Below are positions 35,901 through 47,900 of a stretch of DNA of 64,000 nt, piece by piece (positions within the stretch are counted from its first letter, which is position 1; every line of letters starts with the position of its first letter). This DNA is from Sarcocystis neurona (lineage: Eukaryota; Apicomplexa; Conoidasida; Eucoccidiorida; Sarcocystidae): assembly GCA_000727475.1 (NCBI GenBank), contig KL647289.1, positions 77,633 to 141,632 on the forward strand, read 5' to 3'. Below the pieces are notes generated by a model that saw nothing but the letters and a program-made list of their open reading frames with translations, ran no database searches and was not told the origin of the DNA. Made by a program: the position numbers and the translations under genes.

Positions 35901-38900
35901 CTCTTCTTCGCACAGACGGAAGCCACGTTTCTCTGCCCACGCCCGGGTGTTGGCCGCAGCTAAACCGCCGTTCAAACTCGTGAAAACGTTGAACAGACGG
36001 TAGTTAGCTACTGGCTTCGCCTGAGTCTCCCCTCCTGCTGCTGTTCCTGCTGCTGCTGTTCCTGCTGCTGCTGATGCTCCTCCTCCTCCCCCTGGTGTTC
36101 CGCCTGCTGCACCTGCAGGTGGGGTATTGCTGCTGTCGTTGCTGTTGCCGCTGCTCTGCAGGATCGCGGCCAGTCCCCCACCGCGTCCGCCTCCCCGCGG
36201 TGGCTGCTGCTGCGGGCCGCCTGAGTCCACGCCTGCGCCGGCGCCGGCAGAAGAAGAAGGCTGCTGCTGCTGCGTTTGCTGCGCGGCCTGTTGCTGCAGC
36301 TGCTGCTGCGGCCTCCGGTCGGCAACAGCGAAGAAAGAAAGAGGCAGGGGATGCGCCTTGACCAGCGACACTGCAAGTCTTCGCGCCTCTTCGAAGCCGT
36401 GCTCCAAGACCGGGAAGCGACGCCGGCGGACAACACACTCGGCTGCAGGCGTCTTCGCTCCTTCCTTGCTGCTGCTGCTATCGTTGCTGTTGCTGTTACC
36501 TCCCGTTGCTGTTGCCGGGGCGCTGGGGTCTGCTGCAGCAGAAAGAACACGAGACGAGGCCCACCACCACCACATAGAAGCAGCGACATCGCGCAAAAAG
36601 CGGAAGGAAAAAGTAGAACGTGGAAATGAGGGAGAGGGACAGAAGAAGAAGGGAACGCAGAGAAGGGGTGATATCCAGAAGGTAGAAAAGGAGGAGGCGT
36701 GGCACAGAGAAGGATAGGAGAAGAGACGAGGACGCCAGCGCACGAGAGAGAGACATAGAAATGCGAAGAAAAGAAGGTAGACACAAACATTTTCTCTGCT
36801 GCTGCTGCAGCAATCCACGCAGCGGTAGGGGCAAGAACCGCAGCAGCTGTAGCAGCAGCAGGTGCAGCTGTAGCAGCAGCAGGTGCAGCTGTAGCAGCAG
36901 CAGCAGAGGCGGCAGGTGCAGAAGCAGCAGTAGGTGTAGCAGCAGCAGGTGCGGAAGTAGCAGCAGGACCAAGCGCGCAAGCGTTCCAAAGAAGCCACGC
37001 TGTGTCTCCCAGAGGCGACTAGCAGGTGGCAGGGCTTACCTGGTGGAGCAGCAGCAGTAGCAGGAGAAGCTGCTGTGGCTGCTGCTGCGTCTGCTTGTGC
37101 GCCTGCTGCAGAAGACGAACCGGAAGCAGCAGGATCTGCGTCAGCTGCTTCTATCGGTGCAGCAGCAGCACCAGCAGCAGCAGGGGGAGGAGAGTAATAG
37201 TGGGCCACCCAGAAGCGGCCGTGCTTGCTTCGCTCGTATGTAACCCCCAAGACTTCTTCGTATGCCTGGACACGCAGCAGCAGCAACAGCAACACGTCCG
37301 TCGAAGAAAACACATATGCGTATATATGTAGAAGCAACTGCCACACATCTACGTACGCACAGGTGTGGGCACCCACACACACAGAGAGACGCAGAAACAG
37401 AGACAGCAAAAGCGACAAATGTATCTGCATGCGTCTCTCTCTACATGTTTACATATTCAAATCTACACACACACACATACATATACACGCACCTCTCTCT
37501 TCGGATTCATACACAACTATTCATAATACATATACATATATATATAGAGAGAGAGAGGGAGACATATGTACCTCTTCCTGTGTATGTGTATACATCTGTA
37601 CATATATAGAGAGGGGAGCGTAGACACAAAAAACGAGAAAGAATGGAAGGGAAGATGAAACGGAGGACAGAGAGAAGGGGAAGATAAAGGAAGAACTTAC
37701 ATCGATGTATGGATATTCGGTGGGCTCGTCTTCAATTTTCTCGGCGTCTCGTCTCACGCAGACAGCAAGCGACCACGCGCGAGTAAATCCCAGCCTGCGA
37801 ATGCCGAACCACTCCCGCTGCTTCTTCTGCTGCGCATGCCACTGGGAAATGAAATAGAGGCCCTTTCTATCGAAGCAAACGCCTGAACGGAAGAAAAAGA
37901 GAGCCGCCGACATACACGCAAACAGAGAATTACAGAGAGATACATACAGACAGAGAGGAACACAGCGAAACACCGCTGGCTTCTTCGTCTTTCTCTTCAC
38001 TGCTGCTGCTGTGACTGCTGCTGCTGCTCCTGCTGTAACTTCTGCTGCTGCACCTGCCACAACTGCTGCTGTTGCTGCTATAATTGCAGTGTGTGCTACT
38101 CTAACTTCTCCTGCTGCTTCTCGTTTCCTCCACGGGCTAATCCTGCCCCCGCCCCCCCCTCCGCGCCACCGCAGTCATCCGCGCTGCAGACGACGTCGGG
38201 GGAAGTCCGCTGCTGCTGCTGCATCTCCGCCACGCCGACGAAGAGTTTTTTCCGTCGCTGGACGTTTCCTCGACGCAGTGTCTTTCTATCAAAAGTGGCG
38301 AGCTGCGCCGCCCGCGTACTTGCAGCTGCTGTTTTACGCAGTCACATCCTTCTATCTGTCTGTGTTTATACACATATATATGTGCTGCTGTTTGCTGCCA
38401 CCAGGCCTCTCCCTCTCTCCCTTTGTCTCTTTGTATACATATACATATATATATATACATCAGAAAAGAGCGGCTTGCTCCGGTAGAAGCAGACTGGCTG
38501 AATTTGTTTCCTTTTGAAAGCAGCCGATGAAACAGGAGAGTTACTTCACCGGCTGCAAAGACCTACCTCGAACTCGGCGCATCATATTTATCTCCGTCTG
38601 GACGGCCTCTATGTCCAGGTGCTCGTAGTCTAGGGAGTCGAGCCTTTTCAAAATTTTCCATGTTTGTTCTACGCTGGCCCGTTCTCCTGCTGCTCCTCCT
38701 CCACCTCCACCGCCTGCTGCCCCACCTGCTGCTTCTCCGGCAGCTGCTGCTGCCGCTGTCGCCGTCGGGCCGCCGCGCTTGGTGGTGGTGGTGCTGCTGC
38801 TGCTGTTTCCACGGGTCAACGCGTCTTCGGCTGTTGCGGCTGCTGCTGCTGCGAGCGCCGCAACACGCGAAGACGCAGCTCCTGCTGCTGCTGCGGCGCC

Positions 38901-41900
38901 GAGGCTGCCGCTGTCGGCAGACAACAGCGGAGGAGGCAGCGCAGACGCGAATGCCGCAGCAGCTGACGAAGGAAGAGACAGCGTCGTTGCCATTTCTGCT
39001 GCTGCTATCCCTTCCCCTCCTGCTCCTCCTTCACGCGACCCCCCTCCTCCCCCTCCCGCAGCAGCAGCCACTCCGCTGCCGAACAGCGGTGCAGCAGCCG
39101 AAGATGAAGTCGCTGCTGTCCCAGCACTACTGCTGCAAGAAATCGCGCCCCGGCCGACGGGTTGCCCAAGGGAGAGCGGCCCCTGCTGTTGCTGTGGCTG
39201 CTTTGTTGTCGTCTTCTGCGGGTTCGGCAGCTCTTCCCCGTCTCTCCTCTTCCTCTTCTTCATCAACTCCTCCTCCTCCATAACCTGCTGCTTCTGCCGC
39301 TGCTCAACGTCCTCCTGCAGCGCCGCAGCAACGCCGGCCCGCGCTTCTTCGAGGAAAGGCAGCAGCGCAGCAGCAGCAAGAGGAACCGCTGCAGCAACCG
39401 CATCGCTGCTGCTTCGTGTGCTTCCTGTGGTCGTGCCGCAGGTGTAATATTCTTGGCTTCCGCTCCGGCGACCTGCCCCATGAGTTTTCTCTTGTGCTGC
39501 TGCTGCTGCTGTGCTCCCCCGTCCTTCTCCGCCTCCTTTCTCTCGCGGCGCCGCTTCCGCTCCGGCATCTCCTCCTCCTTCTCCTGCTGCTGCTGCCAGA
39601 CGCGCAGCGGACGCTTCGGTTGTCGCTCCTGCTTCGCCAGCACGCAGAAATTCCTCCTCGCGCTCTTGCCGTTGCCGATCTGCGCGATCCCCCCCCGCTG
39701 CAGCTGCAGCAGCACCTTGCTGCTGCCCCTCCTGCTGCTGCGGCTCCTCGCCGCTCCTCTTCTCGTACGGCAGCACTGCGAGACTTCTCTCTGCTGCAGC
39801 AGCCACACTCCATACATCGAACACAAACTCCTTTTCGAAAGAAAAAACGCAGCAGCAAATCCGACAACCACAACAGCAGCAGCAGGCACCATCTACACAT
39901 ATATACATATATATGTATATATATACTCCACTGCATCGCGGGCAGGTAAAAAGTAGCAGCAACAGGAGCAGCGCGTAATTCTCCAGCTGAGCTGCAGAAG
40001 CACATATATCAGCCACTATCATTACCCCTCCATACACACGCATCTACGTATATACTCTCTTCCACCGTCTTGCCTTTCTAAGTATAACTCTCTCTACACA
40101 TACACATATATATATATACACGTGCCTCCGTCTGTATCTCTCTGTATCTATATATTTATGCATGTAAATTTGGCTGCGTCAACGTATATACGTATGTAGC
40201 TTCACCACTCTCTCTACACATATACGTGTGTCTACGACTACATGTATACATATATACATACATATATGTATATACACAGGTGCCTCTATCTCTCTGTTTC
40301 GAAATATATGCAGCTGCCCTCCGCAGTCGTGGGATATCGTTCGAGAGCCCCTGTTTTTCCTGGTGCGCAGCACTTCTTTCTTGCGGCATGCATTCTGCTG
40401 TTGCGCGCCTGTTTTTCTCCCTCTTTCGCTGCTGCCTACACTTTTCCCTCTCCTCTTCCGACCTTTGCCGGGGACCACACCGGTCTCTGTCTTCTCTGTT
40501 CTCTTGAGTTGCAGCGCGGCTCCTCCTTCCTTTTTCCCTCTCTGTTCTCCTGTGAAGACTGCTGTCGCATGCAACGCTGCGTTCCTTACTTAATATCTGC
40601 CGTGGGGGGACCTTACGCTGCTTCTGGAAGAGACCGGAGGAGAGAAGAGCAGCAGCAGCAGCCCTCTCCCCGTTGCCTCCCTGTTGCATTGCTGTCGCGG
40701 CCGCCAACAACGCGGTCTGCAACACGCCGTCCACGTCGCTGTTGCCGTCACTTTCCTTGCTGCTGTGTTTCTGCATCCCGCTGACTGCCCCGCTTGGCTG
40801 CTGCAGCTTCTTCCTCGCGATGCCGTGCGCCGCTTGAGTCATCAGCAGAGCCGCCGCTGCAGGCAGGCTGCTGTCGCTCGCCTGCTGGTGTTGCTGCTCC
40901 TCTTCCTCTTCTTCCTCTTCCTCTTCTTCCTCTTCCTCTTCTTCAGTAGCCGTCCCCTGCGCCTGAGTCTGCTGTTGCTGCTGGCCGGGCAGTCTGCGTT
41001 GCTGCTGCTGCTGCTGTTGCGGCCGTAACAGCAGCTGCTGAATCTGCTTCCAGTGCTGCTGCTGCTGCAACAGCAAAACTGCGCTTGCTTCCGATAGAGC
41101 GACGCCCGCAGAGGATTCTGCGGCGGGTGTCTTGAGCGCCGGTGCTCCTCCGCACTCCGTCCTGCTCCTATTGCTGCTGCTCCTGCTGCTTCTGCTGCCG
41201 CCGCTTCTGCTCCCGACGCTGCCGCTCCGTCTGCAGCTCCCGACTGGATTGCTGCTGCTGCGGCTGCTTCGCCCGCCTTCCAGCGCAGTCTGTGAAGCAG
41301 CAGCAGCAGCCACCGCAGCAGCAGCAGCAGCCCCACTACTCCCTCCTCCGAGGGCGGCAAGCAACGACTCGTAGTTGTCGACAGAAATGTTGCTCTGCGG
41401 CACAGCAGCAGTCACCGCAGTCTCTCCGCCCGCAGCAGGCGTCGCAGGGAGGGGCGTGGCAGCACCAGCAGCAAACGCCGAGACAGACGTGGCTGCCTCT
41501 CCGCCGCCGTTCAGCGCGCCCCCAGCGGACGCCGCACTCCCGTTGCTGCTGCTGCTGCTGCCCCCTCTGCCGCCGTTCGCCACACTGCCGCTGCTGCTGT
41601 TGGTGAAAATGCTGCTGTTTTGCAGTATGTAAAGCTTCAGCTGAATCGCACGCCTCTTCGCCCCGTTAAAGCCGTACTTCTTTACGCTGAAGCACCGCTT
41701 GCATACCCGCTGCCCTGCAGAGAGAGGAACGCATCCCACAGCGACAGCGACACACCAGACACGCAGCAAGAAAAATGATACTGCAGAGGCTTCTTCACGT
41801 CCTTCGCGCCGTCCTCTTCCTTTTCTCAACCCCCCCCGCCTTCTCGGGCGTTTCTTCCCACTACCGTAACACACACACGCGTGGAAACGAAGCTTCGCAA

Positions 41901-44900
41901 CGCCCAGCAATCCCCGTCCACTTGCCGTCCCTTCATCCGCCCGTGCAGGCGGCAGAAAAAAAAACCAAGCAGCCTCAGCAGGCCGCCAACACTGCGGCCA
42001 AGCACCTGCGCGTTGCTAGAGAGCAACTCCCCTCTAGGTGGGTGGTGCTGCTGCTGCGGCTGCTGCCTCGCGCAATGTGGAAACAGGTGACGCAACAACA
42101 GCAGCAACAGACGCGGCGCGAACGTGCACGACTTCGCTTCTTCTCGTCCCCCCAAGCAGCAGCTGCAGCACAGAGAAACGCGGCGGCCACGACAGCAGGT
42201 GTGGGTCTCTGCGAAGAAGTGGATCGTCGAAAGAAGAAGAAACATACAGCCGCGGCTACTGTCGCAGGCATTTCTGTGGGGAGCAACCGAGGTGGGCCGA
42301 CCCAGCAACGCGCACGCAGAGATTTCTTCGCAAGGAAGTGGACACAGAGACAGCGACAGCGCAGAAAGAGGCGCCCCCACCGCACAGACAGCAGTGTGGA
42401 AAATCGCGCAACTCCCTACAGATAGGAAACGACTGATGTGTACAAGGTAGATACGAAGACGCATGCATCTGCGTACACCTGCATGTGGCGGTGTCACACC
42501 GAGACGCAGAGCCCCACACTTCATCGCTATACCACTGCCACCTGCTGCTGTTGCTTCTCTTCCTCCTGCTACTGCTCCTCTGTCTACTGCTGCTGCTGTT
42601 GCTGCTCCTTTGCCTGCTGCTTTCTCGCTTGTCCCACTGCTGCCGCTGCTCCTCTCCCTCCTGCTTCTTTCTGCGTTGTCCTGCTGGTTTTGTTGCTGCT
42701 TCCGCTGCTGCTTCTGCTGCGGCTTACCGTCATGCCAGGTCGCAAGCCAGGCTCTGTCTCGAGAATCGTAACGCACCCCCCTCACGCCCGACGACCTCAC
42801 GCGAGGGATCGTCTGGTCACTGCCGTCTCCGTCTTCTTCTTCGGCCGCAGCAGCCACGATGGCTTCTGCTGCTGCGACGACTTCTCCTGCTGCTACCCCG
42901 TCCGCCGCCGCGGTCGCTGCGAGGGCCTCTGCGGCTGCTGTCGCGGCGAGTGCCTCTGCTGCTGCTTCTGCTGCATCATCTTCGAGCTGTTCCTCGTTTT
43001 CCTCTCTTCCTCTGTCTCGTTTCTCTTCTCCTCCTCCTTCTCGTTCTTCGTCGCCTCTTCCTTCCCCTCCTGCTGTCGCTCCGGCTGCTGCTGCTGCTCC
43101 TCCTCCTTTTCTCTCGCCCCCACAGAACTCTTCCCAGTTCATCCGGTACGCGCCCCCTCCCTGCTGGGGCTGCTCTGTCTCTCTCTTCTCTTCAACCCTC
43201 TCCTGCTCCTCCTGTTCTGGCCGTTTCAGTTGCTGCTGCGGCTTCGTCGTCTTCCCTTCCCCCTCCTCATGCGGTCTCTCCTGCTGTGGCGTCACTTCCT
43301 CCGCCACCCCCTGCTGCGGCTGATTCGACGTCGCCTCCGGCGACTCGCTGCGGAGCAGGGAAGCAGTAGCGTTCTTCGAGCGAAGCATCTCGAGGAAAGT
43401 CCTCCGCAGGTCCAACATCGCTGCTCTTCCTCCCGCTGCTTCATCCTCTGCTACACTTTCCTGTCCTCTCCCTGTTGTTCCTTGACAAAATCCTCCTCTT
43501 CCTCCCTGCAGCCAGGCAAAAATCACACGCGCCGGCGAAGGTAACACAAAAAAAAGGTCCCGCAGCGAGGACGAAGGCCAACTTCCTTCTCTCGCACCGC
43601 TGCTGCGCGGTTCACAGAGCATCCGCATGCAAGAAGGAATGCCGTCTATTTATCTCTCAGCATATGCTATCCCCACCTATCCACCAGTCTTTTTCTGCCT
43701 ATCTACATATATATATATATATACACCTAGATCTGTCTATCTACTTACATCTCCCGGAGGGACAGGGCAGCCGCTTCGCAGCAGCACATACACCGAGACA
43801 CATCCCGGGGAAGGCCTCGCATGCAAGTAGACGGAAATGTACAGAATTTCTCGCTTCTGGGGACTGCTCTTCCACACCACCAGACCGACGTACTACTACT
43901 ACTACTACTATTACTACCTCCACCAGATACCTGAATATCTACATTAACACACGGAGAAGTATGTGTCTTTGCATTTCAAGCTGCTCCGCGCAGTTTCTCG
44001 GCAAATATCTCTCAGCTCTCCCCAGCGAACTGGCTCGCCGCTGCAGGCCGCTACACGCCGCCGCAGCCCCTTGCAGCGCTCCCATATACGCATATACATA
44101 CACGTGTACATATAGAGAGGGGAAAATGCACAAGTGCATAACCGATACATACATATACAGGTAGAGGCAGAAAATTATATGGAAATGCATACACATATAT
44201 GTACGTACGTAGAGACGTACACACACGCGACGGATAGAGAGGCTGACGAAGGCGCGGGCATTTGGTGAGACGACCCTCTCTGGCTGCTCTCCTCCACAGA
44301 CACATACAGACATAGACGTATACATGCGTGCATATATATGCGCGCACTGCTATATGTTTCTCTATCTATCTATACGTACGTATATGTAATAAAACGAGGG
44401 TGAGATGCGCGCGGGTGTTTGGTGGACAACCCTCTCTCGCTCTCTCGCTGCTTCGTTCTTCTTTGATATTTTCCGCGCGCGGTCCACAAAAAACCCCCCT
44501 CGCCACACGGGGACGGCACAGGAGACAGTCACACACTTGCGTGGCTAGTTTTTCCTCTCGGTTTCCTCTTTCTCAGACAGAGAACTGTCTCTCTTTGACT
44601 TTCTTCTGTCTCTCTCTCTGTCCCTCCGGACTGTCTCAATGTGGGGAGAGATGGCACAGCGAAAGACGGAGAGAAAGAGTCACTATTCTCTCAGAATACG
44701 CGAGAAAGGGAGAAGAAAAAAATTACGTATATATAGGTGTGTGTACGAGTATGTGTAGGTCTGTCTATATACAAATATATATATATATATGTATACATGT
44801 CTATGTATATACGTGTGTGTATGTATAAATGTATGTATATACGTGTATGTATATACGTCTGTATATACGTATGTATGTATACGTATACGTGTGTGCATGT

Positions 44901-44916
44901 GTATATGTATCTATTT

Positions 44917-44952
<36 letters not shown>

Positions 44953-47900
44953 ATGTACGTACCTGTACGTATGTACATATGAATATGTACGAGGAATGAA
45001 GTTACTCATGCAGGCACATTCATGCACTTGGTAAGAGGAGCCGCCTTTTTGAAAGTTTTGTGTGGGCGCGCGCCACACGAGCAGCAGGGCCACGACAGAC
45101 ACCCTACCAATCTCTTTCTCTTCTTCTCTCTATGCGTCAATCTTTCTCCGTTTCCCCTCTTCTGTGTGTGTCAATCTCCCGCTGTTTTTTTTTCTCGTCT
45201 TCTCCGCGTCACTCTCCCTCTGTTTCTACTTTTCCTCTCTCCCTTTCTCTACACGTCTATAACGAAGAGAGTCCTGGCATGTCGGCAGACGCATGAAAAC
45301 TTCGGCGCGCGCGGTGGTGGACAACGATTTTGGTAGACAATCACGACCTGGGCAACGGGAACATTTATCTATATATTTATATTCAAGTACAAAGGCATAC
45401 ACATATTGATATGTATACAGAATTATAAATACATGCAAAGAATCTATATATGTATATACATATATATATGTATATATGTATATACTGCACTCTTATGGAT
45501 AATCTACAAGACGTGCAACCACCCCTATATACGCAGAAGGAGAGCCAGAAAAAGATGTAAAGCGAACCTGCAAGAGGGAAAAGGGGTACAGACACACACA
45601 GGGAGACAGCAGAGACAGACAGAAAACAAAGAAAAGAGAGAACGAGTTACATTGAAAGACATGCACCCCGGTCGACCAGCAGCAGTGGGTCTCGGGGCGG
45701 ACCCCAGGGGAGAGGGAACGGCAAGCGGGGCTTTAAGTAGACAAACAAAAAAGTGTTGACCCCTGTGCAGGGCGAGACACGAAAGAGAAGAAAATTGTTC
45801 CCCCACCTTTGCTGCTGCTGCCGCGGCAGCTTCGGTCCAACAGGAAGAACTTCTTGCCGCTGCTAGCAGCTGCAGAAGACTGGCATCCCCACTGGCCAGC
45901 ACCTGCTGCAGCAGCGAGGCAGCCGCGCTTTTGTCTGTCTTCCCCTCCTCCCTTTCCTCTTCTGCGTCCTGCTCGTGCCTCTTCTTTTCCTCCAGCTGCT
46001 GCTGCACCTCCCCCCGTTTCCCCTGCCGGGGCTCCTGCGGCGCCCCGGAGGACGTACGGCGGCCAGCAAATGCCTCCGGGCTGCTGCTGCTGTTGCTGCC
46101 GATCGACGAAGAAAAAGAAGCAGCAGCGGCAGCCACTTCTCCTGCTGCCGCCACTGCGAGAGCAGCACAAAAACAGCAACAAAACGCATCCATGTGAGGA
46201 GCGAACCGAGAGGGAGTAGAAGCACCAGCGGCAGCGACTTCACCTGCTGCCGCCACTGCGAGAACAGCCCAAAAACAGCAAGAGAACGCATCCCCGTGAG
46301 GAGGGAGCGGAGACCGAGAAGAAGAAGCAGCAGCACGTCCGTATGAACAGCCCTTTCCCTGGCAGCAGCAGCAACAGCAGCGGCACCAGCACCACCAGTC
46401 GTCTTCGCTCGAGAATTTCTACGTATAACTCTCGAGAGACGCAACGTTCTCCTCTCTCCGCGTCCTCGATAAAAAATTTTGAGCACTCACACCTGCTCCG
46501 AGAGTTCTAGAATCGCCAAGTTGTCCTTCTCGAGAAAAAGTTGTCGGCACGTCAACATGCCAACGGACCTCTGAAATGTCTTATGCACACTTCCACACAC
46601 CCCATCCCGTCTCCGAACTCCTCTCTCTCATTCCCCTTTTCCTTCCTTCCTTTCTATCTCCCCTTCTTCTCCGAAATTTCTCCCCTCTCTCACCTCCTCT
46701 CTCTTCTACCTATGTTCCTCGCTCTGCGGACGCACAAAGACTATGCCCTGCCTCTACAAAGCTACGTCTTCTCTACCTCACACATACACACACATATATC
46801 TAAGCGTGAAAGAGACATTTGTTCCCCTCTCCCAAAATGTCCGACATTCCTCCTGTGTCTATATTTCCGCTTCCTCTCCTCTCTGAAGTCCTTTCAAAAT
46901 GCAGCAGCATACCTGAAGATGGTTTCTCCGCCTCCTCCTCCTCGTCGAAAAAGAAGAAGTCGCTGCCTCCCCGCCGAAGCAACTTTTGCGCAGTCTGACT
47001 CGCGCTACCGTCTTGACGCGCCTTCTCCCATCCGCAGTCCCGCGCGCTGCTGCTACTGCTATTGCTGCATTCATTGCTGCCGTTGCTACTACTGTTGCTG
47101 TTGCTGCTACTGCTGCTATTGCTGCTGCTGCTATTGCTGCTGCTTCTATTGCTGTTGTCGCTGTTGCCCGCACTGCAGCCGTTACTGCTGCTGCTACTGC
47201 CGTCGATACTGCTACTGTTGTTGCTGCCATTGCTGCCAGCATTGCTGCTGTTGCTGTAGTTACTGCCGCTGCTCCTGTTGCTGTTGCTGTGTTCTTGCTT
47301 CTGCTGTCGCTCCTGCTGCCGCTTCTCCGCGTTGTTCAAGCCACTTCTGCCGTACGCACACAAGGCGTCATCCGCACTTTTTCCCGCCGCCTCGGGTCGC
47401 ACGGCAGCAGCAACTTTCTTTGCTGCCGCGTTTCTATTGACTGTCGTCGCCTCTGGCACTTGCACCTCTTCGGCACCGTCACCTGCTGCTGCTGCCGCTG
47501 CGGCTGCCGGCGGCGCTGCCAGTGCTAATGCTGCTCCTTCTGTTGCTGCTGCGGCGCCGTTGCCTCCTGCTGCTGTTGCAGCATCCTTTGCCGCTGCTGC
47601 TGCTGCAATCTGTGCTTCGGGTGCACCACCCGGAGCAGCAGCAGTGGCGTGCGCTGTCGCAGCTCCTCCTGGTGCTTTCCTCCCTGCGCTGGAAAGCGGG
47701 GCAGGACTGCTGCTGGTCTTCGCTGCTGCTGCTGTTGCTGTTGCAGCTGCCTCGTCAGTTTCACAGCACTGCTGCTGCGCCTGTTGCACCTTCCCTGCAT
47801 GTCCACTCCTAGTACGTTTCTTCTGGAGAGCTTCCTCGTCACTCGGTTGCGCGGCCTTGTGACTCCCGCTACCCGTCAACGTACTGCCGCTGCTGCTGCG

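Noticed and set aside
46493..46570. alternative reading of the 78-nt exon as RSVGMLTCRQLFLEKDNLAI
   Set aside because: This reading looks more like a protein than the phase-1 one, but neither neighbour can supply phase 0. I kept the exon with the frame unresolved.
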